Positions 11,211-23,391 of a stretch of 64,000 nt of DNA are shown here, in pieces (the first letter of the stretch is position 1; each line of letters opens with the position of its first letter). The DNA is from Neopestalotiopsis rosae (taxonomy: Eukaryota > Ascomycota > Sordariomycetes > Amphisphaeriales > Sporocadaceae). The notes below the pieces were generated by a model that was given only the letters and a program-made list of their open reading frames with translations, did no database searches and had not been told where the DNA came from. The stretch is from the NCBI GenBank assembly GCA_023078685.1, contig JALGAS010000003.1:4650001-4714000 (forward strand). Direction: 5' to 3'. The position numbers and the translations under genes were made by a program.

Positions 11211-11795
11211 ATTTTTGATGGTCTGCTCCTCTTTCAGTCATTGTTTAATTCTTTTTTTTCTTCTCATCAGTGTATGAGACAGGTTTGGCAATTCCCTTTC
11301 TTTCTTTCTGATTATCTGAATGGAAAGAGCGTTGACTGTGGTCCCAAACTATAACGTGTTCAGCCAGCATAGTGACCGCGTGCGCAGAATAGTTACGACG
11401 CAAAACGGTCAAACTCAACTTCACCGCACACATAGTTCAACAAAAGACTGTATCTAAGTTTGGAGGCTTAAATAGTGCATTCGTTCCTGAGCTCGTCTCG
11501 CGCTACTACTTTCTGGGTTTCCTTCTTATTCTTCCACGGCTGAGTTTAAGTTTTCGTGGCGAGTAGCTATCGCTTGCATTCTAATCAATCAACAATCATG
11601 GACCTAATCTCCGGCAGACTCTTTTTGGGTGCAATAGTCACGATACACACAGTGGTACTGGATGGTACTGGAAGCATTAATGTGCTTTTCTATTTAATAG
11701 TCCTGGTCATGAAATAATTCTTTCCTCACCAATACGCCAAGTGTATCTGCAAAACTGCTATGTATTCTTGAAAACTACAGAAGAAATATGCCTTA
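11211..11795. other. Intergenic
   Basis: Apart from the T-run behind the tRNA, nothing coding or repetitive is recognised. Confidence 0.5.
11251..11260 (+). terminator. T-run, probable RNA polymerase III terminator of tRNA-Ser
   Basis: A run of eight T residues (11252-11259) lies about 40 nt past the tRNA 3' end on the same strand. This fits a Pol III terminator. No longer T-run is nearer. Confidence 0.55.
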
Positions 11796-12263
11796 CTAAA
11801 TTATGGTGACTGGTGGGCTCCCAATACGTCCACGGGGACTGGTGGCTTGTCCTTCAATAGCAAACGTATGCCTGATCTGAGCAAAGGCAGCCAGAGGGTC
11901 CTCGAGGATCTCCATGACGAAGATCCACAAGTCCCACGGGCTACTCTTGAATGCATTCAGGGCCACGGGGAGGAATTGGCCCCAAGGCTTGGACTTTTTC
12001 ATGTCGGCAATGGTCCAGAAGATCTCGGCAAACAGGCCGCTTCTCTTTTCGCGATGGTCCTCGCAGCTCGCGCACAGGTCGTCGCCGTACTGATACTCGA
12101 CATCGTGGTTGACGGTGCAAAACCTACCCCAGTAGATCCGGTCCTGCGAGCCCCAGCTCTTCCACTTGGCCCAGAGACACAGATGCCTCGTCGCCATGGC
12201 CGTGTGCTGCTCATGCTTACCGCAGCCGAAGCATCTGTATCGCACTTCCGTGTATCGACACAT
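11796..12263 (-). CDS. Small Cys-rich hypothetical protein
   Basis: Single-exon frame of 155 residues; I do not recognise a named family. The N-terminal half is rich in Cys and aromatic residues: Cys2, a CFGC pair (11 and 14), Cys29, Cys49 and a second pair CASC (64 and 67), with several His between them. This looks like a metal-binding or disulphide-linked fold. There is no signal peptide, so zinc binding is more likely than secretion. The C-terminal half contains Trp-rich segments (PWGQF, SPWDLWIF) and ends with a polar tail. The composition is protein-like and the frame is long for this AT level, which favours a real gene. Transcript evidence is absent. It is divergent from TVP23 across about 700 bp. 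Confidence 0.55.
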   Translation of the reverse strand: MCRYTEVRYRCFGCGKHEQHTAMATRHLCLWAKWKSWGSQDRIYWGRFCTVNHDVEYQYGDDLCASCEDHREKRSGLFAEIFWTIADMKKSKPWGQFLPVALNAFKSSPWDLWIFVMEILEDPLAAFAQIRHTFAIEGQATSPRGRIGSPPVTII

Positions 12264-12969
12264 CTTGGCTACTACTCACTGAGCTTAGAATGAACTTTCC
12301 CTCTTTGAATGTGTGCTAGGAGCCAAGAACTAGTCGCGTTTGCTTTTAGATCTTGATCATGTGTTTTCGTCTTTTGTTCAAAATATGAAATATGCTCCTA
12401 GCTTATATAGATGCGGGACGCCACACGAACAATGCTTATTGTACAATGCACTACAACTTCCTTCAACTTTGGTATTGTGTGTTGAACAAGGCTTTGATAC
12501 GACACAAACATTGATAGTTCATTGTCATGTGAGGAACAAGTAGTATTGTGCATTGTGTGCTTCTGGTTCGTCTGCAAGAGCATTGCGACTTGTGATATCC
12601 AACGTCGTCTCATACTCAGATCTTCCGAGTCCATAACAGTCTTCTCAAGTGTATGAGAGTATTACGAATCGTAGTCGCACATAAATGACTGCTAAAGAAA
12701 GTGGCGGTCCGCTACCAGCTGCATCGATGCTGGGCGGTCTGTTCTAGCTCCCGCCGTTAGCATGGCGGACCCCTGCGCCAAAGCCAAGAGTGGACAGCTT
12801 TACCTGTCTTGTCTGCACGCTAGGTGGCTGAGTACCACTACGAAGTACGTAGCATCGACACTGGACAGGCAGCTCCCAAAAGCTTCATATTCCAGACAAC
12901 ATACAACTCTCAACTATCACAACACTCCCCGACCCTGGGACCCCCGATAGACAGCAGCACAAGCTCGCC
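12264..12969. promoter_or_regulatory. Shared upstream region of the small Cys-rich gene and TVP23
   Basis: About 700 bp between divergent genes; it must hold the TVP23 promoter and probably that of the small gene. No repeat or conserved motif stands out by eye. Confidence 0.4.
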
Positions 12970-13888
12970 ATGGAATCATCGCAACCTCAGGCGGGCTCTT
13001 TGAGCTGGCGCCTTAGCTCCCACCCGATTACGCTCTTGTTCTTTCTCGGCTTCCGCATCTGTACGTAAAGAGCCCATGTCAACATATAACTTGACCCAGC
13101 TCCCCTTGTCGATCAATGGTGCTGCAAGCCATGGCGCGCTTGGAAAGAAGATTTGGAGAGCTGCAGACCAAACATTGGAGCAGGAATCATGATCACAAGA
13201 GAGGGACAGGCAAGGAGCAATTGCAGAGACCAGAACCCTAGCTAACACGTTGCGCGCGCACGCATATAGCCTCCCTCCTCGTCTACCTCTTTGGCATGCT
13301 CTTCATCGACAACCTGGTCATGATCTTCATCATCACGATTCTCCTCCTCGCCGCCGACTTTTACTACCTCAAGAACATTGCGGGTCGCCGCCTCGTCGGC
13401 CTGCGCTGGTGGAACGAGGTCGACCCGACCTCGGGCGACAGCCACTGGGTGTTTGAGAGCAGCGAGCCCGGCACCAAGACCATCAACCCCACCGACAGTC
13501 GCTTCTTCTGGCTCGCCATGTACGCCCAGCCTCTGCTCTGGGTCGCTCTGGCTATCCTGGCTTTGATCAGACTCAAGTTTATCTGGTTACCTCTTGTTGG
13601 TAAGTCTTCTTATCTATGGTTATTTTCCCCGCCGAGCTGCATACCTCGAAGACGATAGAAAGAGCTGTGTTTGTTGTGCTCTCGGGTTTTGTTCCTGCTC
13701 TCATGCTGACTTGACCTCTTTTCTCAGCCATTGCCCTCGTCCTCACCATTACAAACACATTGGCCTTTTCGCGGTGCGACAAGTTTAGCCAAGCCTCCAA
13801 CATGGCTGGTAGCGCTTTCTACGGCGGCAATCTGGCCGGAAGTATTGCTAGCAACATGGCTGGTCGTTTGTTCAGCTTTGGCAGGTAA
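12970..13888 (+). CDS. TVP23: TVP23, Golgi membrane protein involved in vesicular trafficking
   Basis: Multi-pass protein of the TVP23 (DUF846) family, found in late Golgi/TGN vesicles and linked to membrane traffic with Yip-type proteins. Exons are 12970-13060, 13270-13599 and 13738... corrected by phase to 13728-13888, giving 193 residues, the family's usual length. The introns are 209 nt (GTACGT...ATAG) and 128 nt (GTAAGT...TCAG). The family core is clear: [14 protein letters not shown], then [21 protein letters not shown] (given here in two parts: [11 protein letters not shown] and [12 protein letters not shown]), and DSHWVFES before the last helices. The C-terminus carries a Gly/Asn/Ala-rich tail. 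The final splice acceptor at 13726-13727 is the only one nearby that keeps frame to TAA 13886-13888. No defect is seen. Confidence 0.93.
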
Positions 13889-14587
13889 TGGCAGAGAGAG
13901 CCAGTGGGGCATTGCTCAGGACTGTAAAGATAAAAACTCAAAATTCAATGGGTATCTCGAGGATGGTCACGATATACCATGGATGTCATGACGGCGTGTA
14001 TTATCAAACGGCATATTGGACGGCATTAGACATTGAATTCCGTCCGTCTGTCATACCTGGACTGGGTCCTCGGCGTTATAGGTGTATGTAAGCAGGTCGA
14101 ATTCCATTAAATCTTATTTTACTCGATTTCTCTCAAATCGAGACAGAAGCGACGAGTATCATTGTTGTCATTGTTGGTTCCAGTTATGGACAAACTGGAA
14201 AACCGAGACGTGGTGATATGAAGCAACGACAGTTCAGGCGCATTATAATATTGGCCATGTACGAAACCAAACTATTTTCAACAAACAGAAACGGCGACAA
14301 GATATGCATGGGATATCAATAAACATAAATGACATCCCCTCAAGAATAGCGAAATTATACGAATGGTAGCCACGTCACCGAGGAGGTCTCGCCTCTCAAG
14401 GTATATAAATCCTCACCAGGCACGCGAAAGGCACTCTGCATTTATTCCAACTATCAATTCTCCACCACCACTTTTACAAATAAATATCAAAATAAAACTA
14501 AAAAATAACGTATACCAAGCCCAAAAAAACGCAAAACGCTGATACCTCCAACGTCCGTCCCCCCTTACAAGTCTTTCTTCATCTTTT
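13889..14587. other. Intergenic between convergent genes
   Basis: 3' flanks of TVP23 and of the surface-protein gene. Only short frames and AT-rich sequence are present. Confidence 0.5.
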
Positions 14588-16247
14588 TCAACGTCCCCCA
14601 CCTCCCGACGCTCGACCCTGGGTATAGCTCTGCGCCCGACTCGAGCGGCCCGCGTCCTCGATGGCCACGTCGAGCGCCCGCTCCTCCTCCTCGAGCCGCC
14701 GTATCTCCTCGTCCGTCATGCCCTCCTCGACCAGGTGCGCGTACCGCGAGCTGATGGGCGGCGTGGGGCTGCGCGCGGCGCCGTGGGGCGGTAGCGACGA
14801 GGGGAGGCTTGTCTGGCTGTTGGTCGAGGCGTCGTGGTGCGCGTATAAGTTGGTGGGCGGCGGCGTGTGGTCGCGGTAGGGCGTGTAGGTGCTCTCGTCG
14901 CCGTCGTCGCTCATAACCACGCTCGAGTGCTGGTGCTGGTGGTGGACGTTCATGGGTTGTTGCTGTTGCTGTTGCTGTTGTTGTTGTTCATTACCACTGC
15001 CCACGGGAGTCATGAGTCCCGCTGCCGCGCCCGCGCCCGCACCGGCTCCAACGCCCATACCCATTGCCGTGCTGCTCATCGAATCTCTCAGCCCGCGGTT
15101 CGGCGCAAACGCCGACTGCGGGCTGTCGGTGACGTGCGGGAGCTCCTTGTCGCTGCGCATGCCGCGGGCCATGCCGTCGGACACGTAGCTGCCGTTTTGC
15201 TGGTGGTGTTGGGCCAGCGCCGAGTGACCGGTACCGTTGCGTCGTTGGCGGCGGTTGAAGCAGCACAGGAACCAGATGGCCGCGCTGATTAGGGCGAGGC
15301 CCACGATGCCGCAGGCTACGGCGATGCCGGCAATGGCGCCGGTTGAGAGGCCGCTGGAGGATGAGCTCGCTGCGGCCTGGGTCGAGCTTGAGCTGGAAGA
15401 AGAGGTGCTGCTTGGGTTTGACGTCGCTGGGGCAATGCCCCCGGAGGATGATGGTGTCTGGCAATTTATGCCACTTGTGCATTCTGCTATTGCAGGGGTA
15501 CTGCTTTTGCCTTCCAAAAAACTAGTAATTTCATTGCCGGAGTCGTCGTCTGTTGTTGAGCCCATTGCAAAGTAGTGACTGTAGCTCACGCCTTGAGTAG
15601 AACTAGTAGTATTCTGCCAATACACTTGTAGGAATAAAGGTGTATTCAGGTAAGATTCTCCTCCCCATGTAGTTGTGTTCACGGAGATCGACCCTTTTGT
15701 TGACTCCTTATCAAGGTCGGCTACATTATATGCCTTACGTCAGTACATGATTCTTAACTAGACTGATCGCAGGTATAGCAATTGTCCGAGACCCATGAGA
15801 AGCATATGGGTTCTTCGTGAACTTACCATCTATATACACTTGCTCCGGAGAGCGTCTCCGCTTCGACGTGGAACCTCCTGCGGGAATAGGGCCCGATATG
15901 CTTTCTGAGTAATTGTCTTCAAAGTTGGCCTTCCACAGAGTTGCGCTTTTGACTTGTGTGTTGGCATCTTTATCCCAAGATAGCATGCAGTAATCGGTAA
16001 AGATAGGTTCCTGAGCCCAAGTTCCGTAATCAAAATTGATAATTTGATTTTCCGCAATCGCGGTCGCTGTCGATGTCGATGTCGATGTCGCTGTTGATTG
16101 AACCGGTACTGTTGTCTGTACCGATGTCTGTGTCGATGACTGGCTCGATGTGTACGACTGTTTATCCGGTGGGTCAAAACCGCCTTGCGCTCTCGCTACA
16201 CTCGTGAGTAAGGCGGCTAGCCCAGCTGACGATACATGTTTGCGCAT
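14588..16247 (-). CDS. Ser/Thr-rich single-pass surface protein (Mid2/WSC-like architecture)
   Basis: Probable plasma-membrane glycoprotein; its layout resembles fungal cell-wall stress sensors, but sequence family is not certain. Exons are 16247-15827 and 15720-14588 (intron 106 nt, GTAAGT...GTAG), giving 517 residues. It has a signal peptide (about 1-20, ending SVARA), a Ser/Thr/Gln-rich stretch (30-65), an ectodomain of about 170 residues with several N-glycosylation sequons, and a Ser-rich stalk. One membrane helix spans about 269-295 (GAIAGIAVACGIVGLALISA) and is followed by Arg-rich cytoplasmic anchor residues. The long low-complexity tail has ten Gln (386-395), Gly/Ala repeats, a His-rich part and a charged helix near the end. 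The role in wall or surface sensing is inferred from architecture only. Confidence 0.75.
14957..14986 (-). repeat. CAA/CAG tract encoding ten glutamines
   Basis: Ten consecutive Gln codons (CAA with interspersed CAG) lie in the cytoplasmic tail of the surface-protein gene. The interruption by CAG codons suggests moderate rather than extreme repeat instability. Confidence 0.95.
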
Positions 16248-16725
16248 TTCGGTTTGATATTATAAGTTGCTATTTTATCGCCGAAAACGTTTGGACATTG
16301 AGGTCTTGTTGTATCGCTAAAGCCGGTTGACTCGTATAATGCTTGTAAATGTTTGCACTTGATGCTGTTTCTTTCTTTCTTTGCTCGAACCCCGCGCCCT
16401 CACTTGAGATTGTCCCTCCTAGATCGGAATTCCGGAATGGTTGGGCTGTTTTCGATATGGTCGTACAACTCTCCAATGCAAATCTGCGAGAGCAACACCT
16501 AGACGGGTGGAGAGGCTGTATTAGGACCCCCGTGCAACCCTCTCCCTTTGAATGTCTCCTCGTTACGGGCAGCAACAAGCGAGTTGCCCAAAAGAGAGGC
16601 CCAAATAAGGTTTCCAGGAAAAAGGATTAGAAGCGAAGCAATACAATAGCAGGCAAACAAAAATCTCAAAGGAAAGAAAGAAGATTTGGAAACGATTCCC
16701 ACCCAAGGATCTGCCCAACTAACAG

Positions 16726-16743
16726 ACACACACACACACACAC
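16726..16743. repeat. (AC)n microsatellite
   Basis: About nine AC dinucleotides upstream of the surface-protein gene. Confidence 0.9.
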
Positions 16744-18852
16744 GCACATTCTCCAGCTTACAGGCGACAACACAGATGGAGCACAGCACAAAAAAAGAAG
16801 TGGGGACGAGGGGGCCAATACTGTACGTCCCACCAGCGGTCCCCCAGTCCCCTGGCCACACCAGCGGACACCAGGCCAAACAGGCCCACCACTTGTGAAT
16901 CCTTCGCGCAACCCGCCAGCCCGCTTGCCCGTCAGCATTCAGCTCCTTCGGGTAGCGCCTAAGCCCAGCAAGCCCAGCAGCCTACCGAACCTGCGAGCCT
17001 TCTTGCGAGCCTACTACCTTGAATGGGATCAGATCAACATGGAGTGATGAGGAAGGATACATACGGGGTAAAAAGCCTCGCTTGTCCTACCCCCGAGAAG
17101 ACGGCCCTCGGCCGTCGCTCTCTTGGCTTTCTCTCTCTTACATCTGTCTCTTTCTACCTGTCTGCAGGCTGTGTGTGGGCCACGACTCGACTGCAGCCAA
17201 TGGCCCCGGCCAATCGGCCTCTGCGGTGGTTTGCTTCGATGTATGAGAGGTCAATACCATGAAATGCTGTGTCGCCCATTGATGGCCAAGAAGGTCGAGG
17301 ATTGGGCGGGCGGCTTTGGGGCGGACGGTAGTACAGTACCTACCTGTCCTGACTTGTGGGGTTTCTTTCTTTCCTTGGCTCGGCACTATAATTTCTATTC
17401 TCGTCTGCATGTGCGGCTGGCTTTTTTAAATTATGGCTACTACGGTACGCTAGGCATGGTAGGCTGATGGCTATTTGTCCCACGATATAGTACATGGTGT
17501 CGCTTCAGACGAAAGGAAACATGTTCAGCCAGGCGTTTTGTTTCCTTTGCTTCAGCTCGCTAACATCAGGGCAAAACAGCTATAGAGTGAGAATATGTCT
17601 GCGTCCTTCCTCTTGCAAGAGTGGTTCTTGCACTGGTTCAAGACGAGACATGAGAGGAAACGCAGCTGCTCCTTCATCACATCATCTCAATGATCATCGC
17701 GCCTAGGTACTCATCACACAGGACTATGAACTGTGCCGCAGACGTAACCCCCTCCAACGCATCCACCGAGATGCACATACATATCATACCTAGTACATGT
17801 CCATTTCCCTTGTAAACCCCCCCTACTATGTGTTCAAGATGCGCGGACGTAATCACTAAGCCAACAACAGAACTCCCGTCCGTGGTCCAAGGTTAAGTGC
17901 TGACGACAGCCGGATGCGGGCTAGAAGAGACGAAGAATCGACACTTTGCGGCTGTAGACGGGTTTATGATGATTAATCTAGGTTATATCAATGACAACCT
18001 ACTCTACACGCGGGCTTTTGCCAATTTTCAAGATTTTAAGTACAGTCCAATCTTTGCCATTCTATTCAAATCGTCATATTATCATCAATGTGTATTGTAG
18101 GCAGCACGAGAAGTCAGGTAAGAAAAAAAAAAGACCCCAGGAGACTTGACCCGCCTGAATATGCATAAGCTTATGGGGACAATGAACTAGCGATGCGCGA
18201 ACTAAAAGTACCAAGAAGACATGATTGGCCTGTACACACGCTGGCAAGGGTCCCCATCGACAGGGTCCTCTATTGGCACGATACTACACCTGGAACTGAT
18301 AGCCTGTTAAGGCGTATGTGTGATGTACTATGTATGCTCAATTGCTGACAAGACCCGGCGGATTGTTCCGCAGCCTGATCCTATTTTCTCTCTTCTTCCC
18401 TTTGTGCTTCCTCATTCTCCTGCTCTCTCTTTCTGACTGCATTGCATTTCTGTTGCATGTGAAGCAAGACCGGGATGCTACCCAAAAACAGAGAAGGATT
18501 CTTTATCCTTCCTCTGGTTTGATAGTTGGTGACAAGTACCGATCTTCCCTCAAGGTTTTTGGTGGGAAAATGCATGCTGAAAAAGATGGGTATGCCAATT
18601 TCTCCCACTGTACCATAATATGTAGCCATGCCGTTGGAACATGGATATTTTTGCAACACACTCTCTCTTTCTTTCGATCAATTCGTCACACCACCTTTTC
18701 CACCTGTTTGCAGCAGCCTTACCACCAATCCAAATCATTTCTTGCTTCCCCGTTTTGAAACAAGAATCTGATTTCGGAACGCGCGCGCGGAATTCTTCTT
18801 GGGAAGCCCTTGCAAAGAAGGCTGAGCAAGCATCACACCCCAACTTCATACT

Positions 18853-18880
18853 CACACACACACACACACACACACACACA
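18853..18880. repeat. (CA)14 microsatellite
   Basis: Fourteen uninterrupted CA units in a gene-free stretch; likely length-polymorphic. Confidence 0.95.
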
Positions 18881-20207
18881 AGTAATCCTGCATGCGAGGC
18901 AAAGTAAGTCCGCAGGCTGATGTTTCTGTTGTTTGATGATATGTACATACGGCCTTGCCAGATCTGCCATCTTCAAGAGCCCTTTTCTATCCACGCCAAC
19001 CCGACATGTGCTTAAACGCCTTAGACAAACAAGGGTCCAAAAAACATCTGACAATCCTGAAATGTCTCTCTCTCTTTTTCCAGTATAAGACAAAGAGACG
19101 GGAGCGGGTAAGAAAAATCGGGGCTTTTTGTGTCAATAAATAGCAGCAAACCTTAGTAATGGCCGTTTCCGGGCCTCTTCTTCCTCCCCTCCCCTTCCCC
19201 CCTCGCCCTCGATCAGCTTTCTTGCCAAGTGGTGCCCCACCTTACGGTAGTGATTGTATGCAGGTAAGGCTACATCCAAATGTATTGTGACCCTAGGATC
19301 ATACGCAGCCATAACGCCAACAAGTACGGTTTATGTTATGTGAAATCAATAGATCGTTCAGAACCCCACAAGGCTCTGTTGCTCCCTTGAAGAAACAGAC
19401 CTTTCCAATCTTGATAAGATACTCGGCACTTGATTTCTCTCCGGGAATCCCACGAAGCCATTCCCATTTCTAATTATCACACTGCATATGCCTGATGCAT
19501 GGGATCGGGTGCAACAACAATAAGCGGACTCGGGGGATTCTTCATTCCCATTGTGCATACAAGGGAGACGCTTTCCCCCAACCTGTAAGAGATCTGCAAT
19601 TGAAACAAAGAAGCGTTCTGCCAAGGTCACTCCGGAAAATGGGTGAATTCAATCCAGGGCTACCAACGTCATGAGTCGCCACTTCAGTAAGCAATAGACG
19701 AGCTGTTTACCATGGATTAAATCCATGCCGAGGACGGATATGCCGACAGCCTTGTCAATAAATAGTACCCAGGTAGTCATGTATCTGAATATTTCGTACG
19801 GGCTTCCTTTAACACCCTTGTAATCATGGAGACTGGAGCCAGAAGCCATGCGTTGCCCAAGGAGATCATATTTCCTTTCTCGATATATTGAAACTGAAAT
19901 AAATCCATCACTAATACCAGCACCTCAGCTTCACTTCATTTACGAGCTCTCTAGTCTTCTATAAACCCATAAGTTTGCAAAACACCAGCAGCTTAGTCCC
20001 ACGGAACAGGCGGGTTACTTGGAGAATTGTGATCAATCTTGTGTGTTTGTAGCTAATAAGGAGAGAATATATTTGATTCAGCCATTCCTCCCCTCCATTC
20101 CTGAAACTAGACTATCCATACGAGTCGCGATGACATGTAGTACATATTCATGTACCGTTATTGTCGTCTGATTTTATGGGAAACCGAAATATCAACGACC
20201 TGACTAT

Positions 20208-23200
20208 CTACTTCCCTGTGGATGATTGTTCGGCAGATGGTGCCGCCCGGAGCTTGTCTCTGAAAGCCTTCACTGCTTGATTTACGCCATCAATTTTCAC
20301 CAGGTACGCCTTGAACTCAGACGTTAGATTCAAGACATGTTCGAAGTCTGGTGTGTCAAGGACTGGTTCGCTGGCCTTGCCATCTTTCTGAGCACGATAG
20401 TCCGCAAGGGCCACGGCGGTTTGGAAGGCTTGATACAGTGACATCAGTAAGCATTCAGAGTCGATCAAGCTGTATGGCGACAGCGTGAACATTATAGTTT
20501 CAAAAGGAGCGCGTACCATTCCGGATTTCTCGGCCATTCCAGCCGACATTGATCATATCAGAGTCCTTCAAGACATACTTCTTAGCGCGTTTTGTGATGG
20601 TAATGTCTTGACGATCTTTCGTGAGTTTGTCGAAGAACTGTGTCCAGATGGTCTCCCTTTCCTTGACGCCCAGATCTTCGTAGGCAATCACTACATGAAT
20701 GCGTGACATGAACGCCTCATCGAACGTGCCAACACGGTTTGTAGTCAAGAAAAGGATACCGCGATAATACTCGATGGATCGTAGAAATACTATGCCCGGA
20801 TTAACACAATGCACAAATGTAGCCGTGGTGGCCTGATTTTGATCCCGACAAGATGATTATCAAAATGGGTCAGGACAATGACACTCACCGGAGACCAGAC
20901 TGTTCCTCTGCAGATCGGTTATCTGGCGCTTCTCCAGATAGACATCAGCTTCGTCTATTAGCACTATTGCTCCCCATGTCTCGGCCAATGAGAACCATCC
21001 GTTCAATGCATCTTCAACGCTATGCTCGGTAGTGCCAAGGTCTCCGCTTGTCAGCGACAAGAGAGCCCTGCCAGTGTATTCAGCAATGCACTCTATAAGA
21101 TGTCAGCGCAAGAAGGTCCCCGTCCTCAAAGCAGAGAACTTGCCTGCAGTCTGAGAAGAAGAAATATATGTATTAGCAGCGTAATATTGATTGAGTCGGC
21201 AGAAACTTACAAATGTCTTGCCAACACCGGGACCTCCGTGAAGCAAGAAGATTTGGCCTTCCCCTTTGCCCTCCATATGATCAGCTCTCCAGGGCTTTGC
21301 TACCTCAGGTACCGCCGCACCATGACTGGAGAACCTTTGCACCAAGGCCTCCATTAGAGTCTTCCTGTCTTGAGGCATGACCAAGCTCTGTATGGCTTCC
21401 TTGTTGGTTTGAGGTATGCTACATTTTGCTACGTCAAGCATCTCTGGTAATTGTCAGCGAAGGATCACATTTGAACAGAAAGTATGATCATATTATTACC
21501 CCAGGTTCGGCTTTTCAGTACCAGCCCCCAAACCTCCCGGGGGCATAGAAGGTATCGATGCCTTGGTGATTTGGGGTCATCGGTTTCGAGATCCTTCGTC
21601 TTCCGAGGATCGATCACGTCGTACTTGGACCAGCGAAATCCGTCTGGTGGATGTGGTCGATATCCTAGGCATTCTTCGCATGGGCACAATGCGAGATCTT
21701 TGCCCATATCTTCGATATTATTTATAGTGGGCATAGCGTCTGGAACTATTGAATAGTAAGATCTGCTGTCGACATATGCACGACCAGTGCACTAAAGGTG
21801 TGATTTAGCGAATGACATGATGAATTGTCGGGGATGAGAGACTAACGTCTTTATTGGGAGGATCCAGCAGCTTGCCAGAATAATGGACTTGGCGGCCAGC
21901 CAGCAGGTCATACCAGTCCTTCCCATATCCCTCAAGCTTCCGGCGAAGTTCTCCCCCGTCGTCCTTATCAAAGTACTCACAAGGGAAAACCTTCAGGGTC
22001 TTGATGGCACGCTCGCCCTCAAAGTGCGCAATCTGAATCTCGTGTGCGCACCTTCCAACGAGTTCCCCATCAAACTGCAGGTTCCAGAGGCGAAGCATGT
22101 AAGACTCTTTGGTTCCCAAGTCCGAAAGACCTGGACCATTGCTGATCTCCTGAACCACGAACGCAGCCAAGTGGCCTCGAAGTTGACAATATACAGTATC
22201 CCCAGGCTTAAAAAGGAGCCAAAGCATTCGAAATGTACATGACCCACGTTCGTACCGCTCCCTCTCGTTCTTGATGTGGTCTTTGTAGACAGACATCGTG
22301 AAGTCAAGAAGCAGGCGTAGATCGGTCCTTCCGTTTTCGGAACCAGCTTCGGAGATGCTGTCCGCCTGGGGAGTTTTGACATCACCGCCAGGAGTCACTT
22401 CCTGAGGGTTTTCAGCCCTTGATGCTAGAGCCTCGAGCTCATCAATATAATGGGCAATCAATGGGTAAGGCTCTTCCATCTCGAATCTTGCTGATCCAAA
22501 ATCAATTGATGGGTAGTAAGAAGCGACAGAAGCGATCTCCTTGATGATGTCTTGCGAACGGATGATCAGCTTTGATCCTTGGACAGTTATACCAACTTTC
22601 GGATTATCGAGAATGCCTTGCTTTATGAGAAGCTCTCTTTCGCCTGGGTACCTATGCTCGGCGGAACTTATTGTGGTTTTCAAGATGGTTACCACATCGA
22701 AAATGGGTGACTTTTTGCTCTCCTCAACAATTTTCCTTGCTGTAGCAAGGTCGAAGGGACCACCCCATTTTTCTTTTGTGATCCGGTAGTCTTCGGTGTC
22801 TCTGTATTCGACCAAGTATGAAATGTTGGTACTTTGAGATTCTTCAACAGTATCCTCAGGAGCGGCATCTGGCTGCCTCAAGTGAACACCAACACTCATG
22901 TGCTGATCCCTAGTGTCGTTGTCACCACTAGAGCCATCGGCTGAGCCATCGCTCACCCCGGTCTTCGTCGAGAGATTTTGTTGGCATTTGGGACAGGAGC
23001 TATATCCAAAGTCCACCAAAACCGAGTGTTTCTGTCCTATCTGAGGGCAATAGGGAGATGCTTCCGAGCTCTGGGCCGGATGAAAAGGGGTTACAGCGGC
23101 CGAGTCAAGCTTTTGGAATTGTACCTGGGAAAATTCATTGTCGACATTGCTCTTGCCTTCATTGACTTTCGAATCCTCATCGCTTTTGATAGAGTCGCTC

Positions 23201-23391
23201 GTTTGATCCGGGCGGGCTATCGAGGTTTCTTCTCGCTGCCGCTCAACGATGGTTGTTTCAAACAAAGTCTCAGCAGGAATGCCATCCTCCACATCTCCAG
23301 CAGTCTGAGGGGCGGGTTCTCCATGGGAACCCACCGGGCTCATCGTTTCTTTGATTACAGAGGTGCTGTAGAATTGAACAGCACCGTTCAA
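20208..23391 (-). CDS. AAA+ ATPase with N-terminal DUF7025-type region
   Basis: Fungal AAA+ ATPase of a family expanded in moulds; cellular role unknown. Seven exons: 23391-21847, 21791-21500, 21443-21211, 21150-21144, 21092-20889, 20789-20517 and 20428-20208, giving 924 residues. The long N-terminal part has an acidic, low-complexity start, then the DUF7025-like region (about 300-520) with a GRAYVDSRSYY segment across the first junction. The AAA domain has Walker A GGPGVGKT (682-689), the family motif TAECIAEYTG (691-700), Walker B IVLIDEAD (735-742), and LFLTTNR with an arginine near FMSRIHV. A helical lid follows. The motif TAE is encoded by a 7-nt exon followed by a GC-AG intron (21143-21093). 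The other introns are GT-AG, 55-99 nt. Start alternatives are 23391 or the ATG at 23343. It is divergent from the STAND-like gene. Confidence 0.9.

Larger units (their letters stand above)
16248..20207. other. 4-kb stretch without recognised genes
   Basis: This holds the surface-protein promoter and the 3' flank of the AAA+ gene. It contains two CA microsatellites and pyrimidine-rich tracts. Two minus-strand open segments (19849-19649 and 19630-19358) lie in the same frame, split by one stop. They match nothing I recognise and I do not call a gene. Confidence 0.45.

Noticed and set aside
14661..15575. Long plus-strand open frames over the surface-protein gene
   Set aside because: They are antisense shadows produced by Ser-, Gln- and Ala-rich codons of the minus-strand gene.
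19358..19849. Two minus-strand open segments in one frame split by a single stop
   Set aside because: No recognisable domain and no convincing splice pair to remove the stop; too little support for a gene.
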